Assembly (NCBI RefSeq): GCF_003425685.1
Contig: NZ_QJKM01000016.1
Coordinates: forward strand, 62,001 to 126,000
Length of the DNA stretch: 64,000 nucleotides
Direction: 5' to 3'
Source: Rhizobium terrae
Lineage (GTDB): Bacteria; Pseudomonadota; Alphaproteobacteria; Rhizobiales; Rhizobiaceae
Shown: piece by piece, positions 1-7,975 of the stretch
How the letters are laid out: each line of letters opens with the position of its first letter
Position numbering within the stretch: the stretch's first letter is position 1
Position numbers and translations under genes: made by a program
The notes under the pieces: generated by a model
Databases searched by the model: none
Told to the model about the DNA's origin: nothing
What the model saw: the letters and a program-made list of their open reading frames with translations, nothing else

Positions 1-357
1 GACGTTTTCGCCTTTGCAACCCGGAACTATTCGAGCTGGCAGCGCTACATGCTGCGTACCATGGCCTTCAACGCTGTCGCCATCAAGTTCCTGATGATCA
101 CCCTGCGCAACCTGAAGCTCTTCGCCAGGGTCGACGGTGTCAGGACCGGGCCGAAATTCTGGCTGCGGCTGGTCTGGGTCCTGTTCTTCTCCCCAGGCTA
201 CTGGCGCAAGTGCGGGCCGCTCGTGTTGAAATATTACATGCCGGGCTTCAGTCCGCTGAACAAGGACGATCACGACCTGATCCGCAAGGGCCGGGACTGG
301 CTCTACAAGGAGTTCACGGCGCTCAAGGCGCAAACAGCTCCGCCGCAGGCGGGCTGA
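1..357 (+). CDS. Metal-dependent hydrolase, C-terminal part
   Basis: The frame is open from base 1, so the gene begins upstream of the window; 118 residues are visible. The segment with F-S-P-G-Y-W-R-K followed by Y-Y-M-P-G-F-S-P-L-N-K-D-D resembles the C-terminal part of the predicted metal-dependent hydrolase family (COG3687/PF10118), which is membrane-associated and of unknown substrate. The metal ligands expected further upstream are outside the window, so activity cannot be judged. The methyltransferase gene follows after 14 bp on the same strand, suggesting an operon. The family call rests on recalled consensus and is moderate. Confidence 0.6.
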   Translation, partial: DVFAFATRNYSSWQRYMLRTMAFNAVAIKFLMITLRNLKLFARVDGVRTGPKFWLRLVWVLFFSPGYWRKCGPLVLKYYMPGFSPLNKDDHDLIRKGRDWLYKEFTALKAQTAPPQAG

Positions 358-371
358 AGGTTGTCGCGCAC

Positions 372-1190
372 ATGAGCAGCCGGTTGTTTTCCAGCGTCCT
401 TGACATCGCCACACCCGGAAAATTTCCGCGGGCCCAGAAATGGGTCTGGCGGCGGGTCTACAATCTTCTCTCTCTGTTCTGGAACGATGCCGACTGGCGC
501 TTCATGAACTATGGCTACCTGGCCGAGGGCGAGCCCTTTCCGCTGAAGCCGGAGGACGAGCCGGAGCGCGTCTTCATCGGTCTCTATCAGCAGGCGGTCG
601 CGGGCTTGCCGCTTGAAGGCAGGCTCGTGCTCGAAGTCGGTTCGGGCCGAGGTGGCGGATCGCGCTATATCGCGCGTTATCATGCGCCGGCTTCCGTCAC
701 CGGCATGGACTATTCGCCCGAAACCGTGCGTCGCGCCCGCCAGCTCAATGCCGATACGCCGAACCTCACCTTCGAGAACGGCGATGCCGAGGGCATGCCC
801 TTTCCAGACGGCTCTTTCGACATCGTCGTCAACATCGAATCCTCGCATTGTTACGGCGACGTGCCGGCTTTTGCGAAAGAGGTTGCCCGCGTGCTGAAAC
901 CCGGCGGCTGGTTCACCTTCGCCGATATGCGCCCGAAGAGCCAGCTCGCCGCCCTCGACGGCCATCTCGGCGCTCCCGGACTGCAACTCATCGAACAACG
1001 CGACATCAGTCCCCGCGTCGTCGCGGCCCTCGATGCCGCCGAAGGCCGCAAGAGCGAACGCATCGGCAAGGCCTGGGCCCTCCGCCGCTTCATGAGCGAG
1101 TTCTCCGGCTCGAAGGGCTCGATGCTCTACAAGGGCCTGAAGGGCGGCAGCGTGGTTTACGTGGCGCGGCGGTATCTGAAGGCGGAGTAG
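372..1190 (+). CDS. Class I SAM-dependent methyltransferase
   Basis: A 272-residue protein starting at the ATG at 372, just after the upstream gene; a longer in-frame extension exists but overlaps that gene and carries no recognisable sequence. Motif I is L-V-L-E-V-G-S-G-R-G-G-G and the acidic motif II follows at T-G-M-D-Y-S. A post-I segment (D-I-V-V-N-I-E-S-S-H) and V-L-K-P-G-G-W complete a Methyltransf_11 fold. The G-S-G-R-G-G-G variant occurs in methyltransferases acting on lipids or polyketides, so a lipid or small-molecule substrate is possible, but that is inference. The neighbour is a putative membrane-associated hydrolase. Confidence 0.8.
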   Translation: MSSRLFSSVLDIATPGKFPRAQKWVWRRVYNLLSLFWNDADWRFMNYGYLAEGEPFPLKPEDEPERVFIGLYQQAVAGLPLEGRLVLEVGSGRGGGSRYIARYHAPASVTGMDYSPETVRRARQLNADTPNLTFENGDAEGMPFPDGSFDIVVNIESSHCYGDVPAFAKEVARVLKPGGWFTFADMRPKSQLAALDGHLGAPGLQLIEQRDISPRVVAALDAAEGRKSERIGKAWALRRFMSEFSGSKGSMLYKGLKGGSVVYVARRYLKAE

Positions 1191-1288
1191 GAAAAGGCCT
1201 TCGCATCAAGCGGTCATTTCTTGGCTGGCAAGCCATCTCTGCTGGGTCATTAGATCGGACGTATTCTCAGCAATTTCATCAAAATTAC

Positions 1289-1305
1289 TGGTACCGCTTA
1301 CGTGA
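1289..1305. repeat. Direct repeat of tRNA-Thr 3' end (att-like, left)
   Basis: The 17 bases tggtaccgcttacgtga match the 3' end of the tRNA-Thr gene (4238-4254, tggtgccgcttacgtga) with one mismatch and in the same orientation. The two copies flank the restriction-modification genes exactly as the attachment repeats of a tRNA-targeted integrative element would. No integrase lies between them. Confidence 0.7.
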
Positions 1306-1387
1306 GATACGGAACAACGCGCCAACAGGGAAGCGCCGCCATTCATCTGCCCGCTTATTGCCTCGCCGGCCCAAGATCCCCGATGAT

Positions 1388-1415
1388 ACTTATCGTCCGT
1401 CGACTCATCATCGTC
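1388..1415 (+). promoter_or_regulatory. Possible controller-protein binding sites (C-box)
   Basis: Two similar half-elements, ACTTATCGTC at 1388 and ACTCATCATCGTC at 1403, lie directly upstream of the controller gene. C-boxes of type II restriction systems are built from GACT-type half sites near the C gene promoter, and these elements loosely fit. The symmetry is poor, so this is only a candidate. Confidence 0.3.
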
Positions 1416-1428
1416 AACACTCAACTTT

Positions 1429-1668
1429 GTGTCAATGGTTTCCAAGGAACATGACCAAAGGATTTTGAAGAAGTTTGGCGCAAGAGTTCGAGCGCTTCGA
1501 CTAAGCCAGTCTCTGTCGCAAGAGGTGCTTGCCGACCGAGCTGAACTCGACAGGACCTATATTGGAGGCGTCGAGCGAGGTGAACGCAATCTCAGTTTGA
1601 TCAATATCTTCAAGCTCGCAACGGCTCTGGGCACCTCAATCACAGACCTAATGCGAGGTGTGGAATGA
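1429..1668 (+). CDS. XRE-family controller protein of restriction system
   Basis: A 79-residue single-domain HTH_3 protein. The HTH is visible as L-S-Q-E-V-L-A-D-R-A-E-L-D-R-T-Y-I-G-G-V-E-R-G-E-R-N, followed by the helix N-I-F-K-L-A-T-A-L-G typical of XRE regulators. The size and the position immediately before a restriction-like gene match controller (C) proteins, which bind upstream of their own gene and delay endonuclease expression until methylation is established. The listed start is GTG at 1429; an in-frame ATG at 1435 is an equally good start. Its stop overlaps the next start (ATGA, 1665-1668), so the two are translationally coupled. Function in this locus is inferred from context. Confidence 0.8.
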   Translation: MSMVSKEHDQRILKKFGARVRALRLSQSLSQEVLADRAELDRTYIGGVERGERNLSLINIFKLATALGTSITDLMRGVE

Positions 1669-2519
1669 GCGTAGTCAAGAAGCTCAAAGGCGATTTTTCC
1701 CAGGAATTTCAGAGACTGGTTTCGGAACCCGTCGAACGAATTGCCAAACAAAAGGATAATCTCAGAAAGAAAGCCAAAGCAGTCAACACGATAGTTGCCG
1801 ATGCCCGCGCAGTCATTGAGAGTAAGCTGGGCGCAACGAACCTTTCAAAACAAGATGAACTTATTATTCTAGAATATTGCACGACAGTCGCCAATCTTGA
1901 GTACAGAAACAAGGTGTGGCCATATGAGTACATGGCCCTATCTCGCCGCATGGGTGAGCTTTGGGAGCGGTTCTGCAAGTCTGCTTGGGAAAACCCAGCG
2001 AGGCCTGGCGTGAAAAGGGTAGGCGCGCCGAACTTCACTGAGGTAATGGCGAATATACACCGGCGTGTCGAGCCATCTGTGCCAAAAGGGATCAAAGACG
2101 ACTTTAACAACCTGATCGGCCTAATCGATCCGATCAATATGCGCGAAGATGAGGTATTTGAACGCGATGGCAAGCTGTGTGTCATCGATTTCAAGAGCGG
2201 ATTTGGCTCAAACGAGAAGGGGAATACATTACGCCTTCTGGCCGTTGGACGCGCCTACAAGCTCTACGACCCTGAGGTGTCGCTCATGTTTTTGGTTCGC
2301 CAAAAACAGAACAACAACTACCTTAACCGAATTCGCTCCTCAAAACTCTGGGAAGTGCATACAGGTGCAGACGCTTACGAAAAGATTGACGAGCTTACGG
2401 GTTCTAACATCTCGAAGTTAAGAGGGGAAATGATCGACTTTCAGAACGATCTCACCGGCGAGTTCTGGGGCAGCCTCGGATCTGAAATTGATGAGGTTAG
2501 GAAGTACTTCGATTGGTAA
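1665..2519 (+). CDS. Putative type II restriction endonuclease (PD-(D/E)XK)
   Basis: A 284-residue protein with no family I recognise by overall sequence. Residues about 161-178 carry an acidic cluster (E-D-E) then V-I-D-F-K-S-G (D175, K177), a good PD-(D/E)XK active-site pattern. The N-terminal third is lysine-rich and helical. It is coupled to the controller gene by a 4-bp overlap, and its 3' end overlaps the convergent methylase gene by 23 bp. That C-R then opposed M arrangement is a known type II layout. Base composition is clearly more AT-rich than the flanking core genes. The endonuclease assignment comes from the motif plus context, not from a family match. Confidence 0.7.
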   Translation: MSVVKKLKGDFSQEFQRLVSEPVERIAKQKDNLRKKAKAVNTIVADARAVIESKLGATNLSKQDELIILEYCTTVANLEYRNKVWPYEYMALSRRMGELWERFCKSAWENPARPGVKRVGAPNFTEVMANIHRRVEPSVPKGIKDDFNNLIGLIDPINMREDEVFERDGKLCVIDFKSGFGSNEKGNTLRLLAVGRAYKLYDPEVSLMFLVRQKQNNNYLNRIRSSKLWEVHTGADAYEKIDELTGSNISKLRGEMIDFQNDLTGEFWGSLGSEIDEVRKYFDW

Positions 2520-3978
2520 GGAGGCCGCTAATCGCATCGTCAATTGCACTTAGGCGCTGTTTTCGATCAGGTAAGGCTAGGATTTTTTGGTACTGCTCGT
2601 TTTGAGCGCATGCTTCTGCGTACCCTTCTGGCAGCGGAATGCGAGAGATATAGCGTGCGGAGTTGTTGGCGCTTGGGTTGATCGTCTCTTTCAGTACCCT
2701 TGATACGTACGTCGAATTTAAGTAGACCAGCAAAAACGGGAGAAGGTCCTTGCTGCGAGGGAAAACGCCGACCACTCCCTGATCAAAGACTGAGTTTTCC
2801 ATATACGACGCAGTTAGGCGTCCGCTGGTAACCATCGGCAGAGCAATACCCTCACGGAAGTAGAAACGGGAGTTCTGTAGTCTTGCCTTCTTGTCTGTCC
2901 GGTAATGGTGGACTGCTGCATGATCCCATTTGATTGCCCAGAATGTTTGTTCGAACGGCTCGCGGTGTCCCCCACGTATCAGCGGAACATACAATTGCGC
3001 CGGAAAGCCGTTTGTCTTCTCGTCTTCCGTCAAGGGAGCGAATCGTACCTGTTCGCTCCAGCTGATGGCATGCCCGTTGGCCCTGCGCTGCAGCCTCATG
3101 GGATCAAATCCGAGATAAGCGGTGTTGTCGCCGGTGTATATTCCAGTTCTGCATTCGGCGACATCGCCTAGAGTTGTTGAATGAGCCACCATCGATGCCC
3201 GTCTCTTAGTCGGCGGAACCCAGCCGGTAGTTGTATGGGCGGCGAACTCATCTGCATTTTCGAAGTCCCACGAAACGCTTTCTATCTTTGGCAATGCGTT
3301 CTCGTTGCGTAGATCTGCCCAATGCACCGTTTGAGCACCCCGCTGGCGGTCACCGGCGATGATGCAAAAACTACCGTACCCAAACTGGACAGTTCCAAAA
3401 AGGCGAGACCGAAACAGTATAATATGGGATGGGCTGAAGTGGTTGATAAGAAATCTTCGCAGAGGTAAATGGTTGTTGCTGTTCAAGAAGGTGTCCGGTA
3501 CAATAAATACGTAACGACCTTTTTCAATTAAACGTTCGAGAGCAAGCTTTATGAACAACCCGTATGATTCCCTGACATAGAAGTCTGGATATCGCGCCTT
3601 CAGTAAGCGGCGAAATTCTTTCGAAAATTTTAGCCCATACGGTGGGTTGCTGATAACGGCGTCGTAGCGCTTGAGAGGTGACTGTAGAAATAGGCCCTCT
3701 TCCATTGCCAACTCAATGAAGTCGCCGTGAATAAGATTTAGCGGACCGTGATAAAAACCTCTGGTGTGATCGAGTGCTGATGCGTCGATGTCCACTGCAT
3801 CGATACTGGCAGGATCTCCCATAAAGTGAGCCAGAAAGGCGCCTTGTCCTACCGCAGGTTCCAGTACGCTCTTTCCCTCAACGCTTCCTAGTAGCGATCC
3901 CATGAATTCGGCGATGCGACCCCCGTTCGTGTAATGGGCCTGGATGTTGTCATCCGTATACAACGCGTGATTTAGCAT
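2497..3978 (-). CDS. Type II N6-adenine DNA methyltransferase
   Basis: A 493-residue protein. The SAM-binding motif I is V-L-E-P-A-V-G-Q-G-A-F (about 38-48) with V-D-I-D-A-S following, and the catalytic motif IV is N-P-P-Y-G (111-115), diagnostic of amino-methylating adenine methylases. The order motif I, then IV, then a long C-terminal region (target recognition) fits the gamma class (TaqI/Eco57I-like). It should protect host DNA from the convergent endonuclease product at 1665. The start at 3978 is the first ATG, with 259 bp of AT-rich non-coding DNA between it and tRNA-Thr. The recognition sequence cannot be predicted from sequence alone. Confidence 0.88.
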   Translation of the reverse strand: MLNHALYTDDNIQAHYTNGGRIAEFMGSLLGSVEGKSVLEPAVGQGAFLAHFMGDPASIDAVDIDASALDHTRGFYHGPLNLIHGDFIELAMEEGLFLQSPLKRYDAVISNPPYGLKFSKEFRRLLKARYPDFYVRESYGLFIKLALERLIEKGRYVFIVPDTFLNSNNHLPLRRFLINHFSPSHIILFRSRLFGTVQFGYGSFCIIAGDRQRGAQTVHWADLRNENALPKIESVSWDFENADEFAAHTTTGWVPPTKRRASMVAHSTTLGDVAECRTGIYTGDNTAYLGFDPMRLQRRANGHAISWSEQVRFAPLTEDEKTNGFPAQLYVPLIRGGHREPFEQTFWAIKWDHAAVHHYRTDKKARLQNSRFYFREGIALPMVTSGRLTASYMENSVFDQGVVGVFPRSKDLLPFLLVYLNSTYVSRVLKETINPSANNSARYISRIPLPEGYAEACAQNEQYQKILALPDRKQRLSAIDDAISGLLTNRSTS

Positions 3979-4237
3979 AATGCCTCGTGAATGATACTTA
4001 AAAGCATCTATTCTAAGCGTGCAGCTGATTTCAAGGTTGGGTGGTAAATTTCAACAGATTTAAGGCCTTTGCTCAGTCCAATGTCTTTGCCAACCTGAGG
4101 TTAGTATCATAAAGGCCGGCGGAAGTAGAGCGCGCCATACGGGGACTTGAGGATGTTAGAGGACTGTACAAGGAAATGTCTCGCCCGAATACCCATCTGC
4201 GGAAGCCGAGCTCTCAAGTCACTGATCTAGAAGGAAA

Positions 4238-4313
4238 TGGTGCCGCTTACGTGACTCGAACACGTGACCCCATCATTACGAATGATGTGCTCTACCGACT
4301 GAGCTAAAGCGGC
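4238..4313 (-). tRNA. tRNA-Thr (CGU anticodon)
   Basis: On the minus strand the 7-bp acceptor stem GCCGCTT/AAGCGGC, a D arm, the anticodon loop TTCGTAA (anticodon CGT), the T arm with GTTCGAGTC, discriminator A and an encoded CCA (4238-4240) give a complete 76-nt cloverleaf. Its 3' end is the presumed integration target of the restriction-modification island to its left. Confidence 0.95.
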
Positions 4314-4444
4314 ACGAAGCAGCGAACGGCGCTGGCCGGGCTGCGAGTGATGCGGCTGATACAGGCAATGGCCTGCGATTTCAAGCGGGCTTTTTGTGTC
4401 TCCGGCGATTTTCCTTGAGGATGGTTGACGAGCCGGGGATCGCT

Positions 4445-5410
4445 TTAGAGCGAAAGCCGGCTACGGGCCGAATGATATTCGCTCTCCAGCCGGTCGACGA
4501 GTTCGGCGGTGGAAACCACCGCCTTCACGGCGCCGACACCTTGTCCCGCGCCCCAGATTTCCTTCCAGGCTTTCGGCCCGCTGACGGCCTGGTCGAAGTC
4601 CATCTTGCTGAGGTCGGCCACCGGCAGGGCTGCCGGGTCCATGCCCATGGCTTCGATCGACCCCTTCAGGTAGTTGCCGTGCACGCCGGTGAAATAGTTC
4701 GAATAGACGATGTCGGCGGCGTTCGAATCGACGATCATCTGCTTATAGCCCTCGACGGCACGCGCCTCGTGGGTGGCGATGAAAGGGGTGCCGATATAGG
4801 CCATGTCGGCGCCCATCGCTTGGGCCGCCAGGATGCCGCCGCCGGTCCCGATCGCTCCGGCCAGCAGCAGCGGCCCGTCGAACCACTCACGGATTTCCTG
4901 CACCAGCGCGAAGGGTGAAAGCATGCCGGCATGCCCGCCGGCACCGGCCGCCACCGCGATCAGCCCGTCTGCGCCCTTGCGGATCGCCGAATTGGCATGC
5001 CGGTTGTTGATCACGTCATGCAGCACGACGCCGCCATAGGAGTGGACCGCCGCATTCACTTCCGGAACTGCGCCGAGCGACGAGATGACGATCGGCACCT
5101 TGTATTTGACGCACATCATCAGGTCGTGTTCGAGCCGCTTGTTCGAGGTGTGCACGATCTGGTTCACGGCAAAGGGCGCGGCCGGTTTTTCGGGGTTCGC
5201 GGCATTGTAGGCGGCAAGCTCCTCGGTGATCATTGCCAGCCATTCGTCGAGCTGGCTTTCCGGCCGCGCATTGAGCGCCGGAAAGGCGCCGACGACACCG
5301 GCTTTGCACTGCGCCAGCGTCAGTTGCGGATGGGAAATGATGAAAAGCGGCGACGCGACCACGGGGAGGCGCAGGCCGTCCTTGAGGATTGGTGGAATCA
5401 TCTTAGGCAT
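4445..5410 (-). CDS. Nitronate monooxygenase (2-nitropropane dioxygenase family)
   Basis: A 321-residue FMN-dependent TIM-barrel protein. Typical family features are the N-terminal L-P-V-V-A-S-P-L-F, the segment G-G-H-A-G, and the phosphate-binding G-A-I-G-T-G-G-G-I-L-A-A-Q-A-M-G-A-D. These enzymes oxidise nitronates; some relatives act as enoyl reductases, so the physiological substrate is open. A near-palindrome at 5423-5442 resembles the one before the acyl-CoA dehydrogenase at 60826, which hints at control with acyl-CoA catabolic genes. It is transcribed alone, towards tRNA-Thr. Confidence 0.88.
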   Translation of the reverse strand: MPKMIPPILKDGLRLPVVASPLFIISHPQLTLAQCKAGVVGAFPALNARPESQLDEWLAMITEELAAYNAANPEKPAAPFAVNQIVHTSNKRLEHDLMMCVKYKVPIVISSLGAVPEVNAAVHSYGGVVLHDVINNRHANSAIRKGADGLIAVAAGAGGHAGMLSPFALVQEIREWFDGPLLLAGAIGTGGGILAAQAMGADMAYIGTPFIATHEARAVEGYKQMIVDSNAADIVYSNYFTGVHGNYLKGSIEAMGMDPAALPVADLSKMDFDQAVSGPKAWKEIWGAGQGVGAVKAVVSTAELVDRLESEYHSARSRLSL

Positions 5411-5422
5411 AACCCTCCCGAT

Positions 5423-5442
5423 TTACCTTTACGCAAACGTAA
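5423..5442. promoter_or_regulatory. LiuR-like operator candidate
   Basis: The site ttacctttacgcaaacgtaa is a near-palindrome: arms TTACCTTT and AAACGTAA around ACGC, with one mismatch between the arms. It lies 13 bp upstream of the nitronate monooxygenase start. The core TTTACGCAAACGT recurs exactly at 60743-60755. The pattern resembles the operators of the MerR-family regulator LiuR of branched-chain acyl-CoA catabolism. The regulator's identity is inferred. Confidence 0.5.
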
Positions 5443-5666
5443 GACTGTCTAGCAGATGGCCTGGGACTCGGAAAGCCGCTGAAAGAATATTTACGATCCG
5501 CGACGGACGGCGGCCCCGTCGATTGCCGGCGCGATGCGGGAACATATCTTGACCTTATTTTTCCCCAAGGTGCAGGCGAGAGGGGACGCTTGCAGTTCCG
5601 CTGCGGAGAGGTTACCGAAACGTAAAAACTCCCGCGGTTGGGAACGAGTAGGAAGAAGGACCGGCA

Positions 5667-6935
5667 GTGAGCGGTTTGGAAACGGCCATAAGGAACGCGC
5701 TGGATCGCTCGGATCGAGCGGACCGGGAGATCAGGGCCCGTATTTATCAGTCGGCGCGGCAGGCGCTGGATGCCGGCCTTCGCAAGCAGGGCGTTTCCGA
5801 CCGGTTGATCGTCATGCAGCAGCACGAGCGGCTGGAAGTGAAGATCCACGAGATCGAGATGGAGGAAATCCGCCGCCTGTCCGGGCCGCTGCCCGAACCC
5901 GAGCCCGCCATCGACCCCGATCCGTCGCTTCCTGAGGACATGTCGACCATGCCCGTCGAGCCTCCCATGGTGGAGGTGCAGTCAGAGCAAATGGTGCCCG
6001 CACGCGAGATGCCGGTGGAAGGCGAGGCTCGGTCCGGCGTATCTCCGGCCCCCTCGGTGATGCCTGCCGCTTCCGGCGCCCCGCGTCCGGCCGATGACTT
6101 CGGGGATTTTGCGGTCACCCGCGCCGAAAGCGTGGAGGCCCAGCCGCAGCTACAGAAAACGAGGGGCGGCAAACCGGCCAGGGCGCCCAAGCTGTCCAAG
6201 GCCGCGAAGACGAGAAGAGGGCAGGAGCGGACGTCATCCTCCGACACAATGCTCGACGGTCCGCCGGAGCGCGCTGCCAAGCCGCGCCGTCGCCGCAGCT
6301 TTCTTTCGCATCTTCTGACATGGTTCGTCACGCTTGCCGTCGTCGGCGGTGCCTGCTGGTGGTTCTACCAGTCCGGCATGGTGCAGTCCTTTATCGAGGA
6401 AGCGATGAAGGCCGCCGACCAGGAAGGGGGCAGCACCCAGGCCGGCGGCCAGGGCAGGATCGCTTTCGATCCGCGCCGCGGTTTCTCCGACGACTGGATG
6501 GAGATTTTCGTACCCTCGAAAGTGGCCGAACTGAAGCCCGGCGCCCAGGCGCGTGTCGATGCGGTCGCGGCATCGGAAGGGCAGGCGGTGCGCATCGTCT
6601 CCGCCGTGCCCGGCGAGGGTGGAGACGTGGCGGTCGACGTGCCCGTCGAAGTGCTGAGAGAAATGGCCGGCAAGAGTTCGACGGTGGCGCTGACGCTGCA
6701 ATCGGGCGAAGACCGTTCCGCGCAGCTTTCGGTGCGCTGTGATTTCGGAAGCCTCGGCAGTTGCAGCCGGCATCGGTTCACAGCCACGCAGGAAAAGCTG
6801 GAGGCGCTCTTCCGGGTAAGCTTCGAGCGGTCGCTGGTGCCGAACCGGCCGGGACGGCTGATCTTCAACAGCGGCATAGAGGGCGCCGATCGGCCGGTCC
6901 TGCTTTATTCGGTCCGCATCCTGCCCGGTCAGTAA
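5667..6935 (+). CDS. Conserved rhizobial single-pass membrane protein, unknown function
   Basis: A 422-residue protein. The start is GTG at 5667, chosen for the purine-rich GGAAGAAGGA just upstream. Residues 1-70 are charged and helical. A Pro/Glu/Ala-rich linker follows to about 150, then a Lys/Arg-rich stretch before one membrane segment near 212-232 (L-L-T-W-F-V-T-L-A-V-V-G-G-A-C-W-W-F). A predicted periplasmic globular domain with two cysteines (C-D-F-G-S-L-G-S-C) forms the C-terminus. The topology suggests cytoplasmic N-terminus and periplasmic C-terminus. I do not recognise a functional family. PPK2 is convergent, 10 bp downstream. Confidence 0.75.
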   Translation: MSGLETAIRNALDRSDRADREIRARIYQSARQALDAGLRKQGVSDRLIVMQQHERLEVKIHEIEMEEIRRLSGPLPEPEPAIDPDPSLPEDMSTMPVEPPMVEVQSEQMVPAREMPVEGEARSGVSPAPSVMPAASGAPRPADDFGDFAVTRAESVEAQPQLQKTRGGKPARAPKLSKAAKTRRGQERTSSSDTMLDGPPERAAKPRRRRSFLSHLLTWFVTLAVVGGACWWFYQSGMVQSFIEEAMKAADQEGGSTQAGGQGRIAFDPRRGFSDDWMEIFVPSKVAELKPGAQARVDAVAASEGQAVRIVSAVPGEGGDVAVDVPVEVLREMAGKSSTVALTLQSGEDRSAQLSVRCDFGSLGSCSRHRFTATQEKLEALFRVSFERSLVPNRPGRLIFNSGIEGADRPVLLYSVRILPGQ

Positions 6936-6945
6936 GGGTGAAATC

Positions 6946-7827
6946 CTATTTCAGGAATTTCGGCCCGAAGCCGAGGATCCTGTCGTCGATCTCGCCGATG
7001 GCATCCTTGTCCTTGCCTTCGTAATCGAGCGTCAGAAGGATGTGGCGGATCACGTTAAGCCGGGCGCGGCGCTTGTCGTTCGCCCGCACGATCGCCCAGG
7101 GCGTCTCCTTCTTGTGGGTCTTCTCGAACATCAGGTCGCGCTTTTCCGTATAGTCGTCCCACTTGTTGAGTGCGGCGATATCCATGGGCGAGAGTTTCCA
7201 GATCTTCAGCGGATCGTGCCGCCGGTCGTGGAATCGCTTCAGCTGCATCTCGCGGCCGATATCCAGCCAGAACTTGAAGAAGATGATGCCCTCGTCGGAG
7301 ATCGTATCCTCGAAGCGCGGCACCGCCTTCAGGAAATCCCTGTATTGTTCGGGCGTGCAGAAGCCCATGACCGGCTCGACGCCTGCCCGGTTGTACCAGG
7401 AACGGTCGAACAGCACGATTTCGCCGGATGTCGGGAAGTGTTCGATATAGCGTTGAAAATACCACTGCCCGGCTTCGGTCTCCGTCGGCTTGTTGAGTGC
7501 CACGATCCGCGCCGAGCGGGGATTGAGATAGGCGTTGATGGAAAAGATCGTGCCGCCCTTGCCGGCCGCATCCCGCCCTTCGAAGAGTGCCATCAGCCGT
7601 GTGCCGGTCGCCTTCAGCCAGAATTGCACCTTGACGAGCTCGATCTGCAGCTTCTCGAGCTGTTTTTCGAACTTCTCCTTATTCAGCTTGTCGTCATAGG
7701 GGTAGCCGCCGGAACCCAGCGCATGCTCCTCGATCCAGCCCGGCAGTTCGGGATCGTCTATGTCGAACCGCCGCAGCTTGCCGTTGATGTCGAGGTTGAC
7801 TGCTCTGCTTTCCTGGGCATCCGTCAT
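6946..7827 (-). CDS. ppk2: Polyphosphate kinase 2
   Basis: A 293-residue PPK2-family kinase, which uses polyphosphate to phosphorylate nucleoside diphosphates (or the reverse). The Walker A motif F-E-G-R-D-A-A-G-K-G-G is at about 82-92, the lid-like segment with R-Y-I-E-H-F-P follows, and the Walker B region is F-D-R-S-W-Y-N-R-A-G-V-E (130-141). One PPK2 domain and this length fit class I. The gene is divergent from phoR with a 148-bp gap, so polyphosphate metabolism sits next to the phosphate-starvation regulon. A single Pho half-site (ctgtcat, 7939-7945) lies in that gap. Confidence 0.93.
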   Translation of the reverse strand: MTDAQESRAVNLDINGKLRRFDIDDPELPGWIEEHALGSGGYPYDDKLNKEKFEKQLEKLQIELVKVQFWLKATGTRLMALFEGRDAAGKGGTIFSINAYLNPRSARIVALNKPTETEAGQWYFQRYIEHFPTSGEIVLFDRSWYNRAGVEPVMGFCTPEQYRDFLKAVPRFEDTISDEGIIFFKFWLDIGREMQLKRFHDRRHDPLKIWKLSPMDIAALNKWDDYTEKRDLMFEKTHKKETPWAIVRANDKRRARLNVIRHILLTLDYEGKDKDAIGEIDDRILGFGPKFLK

Positions 7828-7975
7828 GGTCTTCCTTTCGTCGATCCGCGGGGGCGATCCTTATATTTACCGCGCCTGCCGATTTTCGCTACCGACCTGC
7901 CCCAGTTTTTAAGCTATTCCACGGAGGCCGATGCATATCTGTCATGCAAGGGATATATGAGCGCGTGTTCAACCT

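Noticed and set aside
7928..7955. A full Pho box before phoR
   Set aside because: Only one half-site (ctgtcat) is good; the expected 11-bp-spaced partners do not match.
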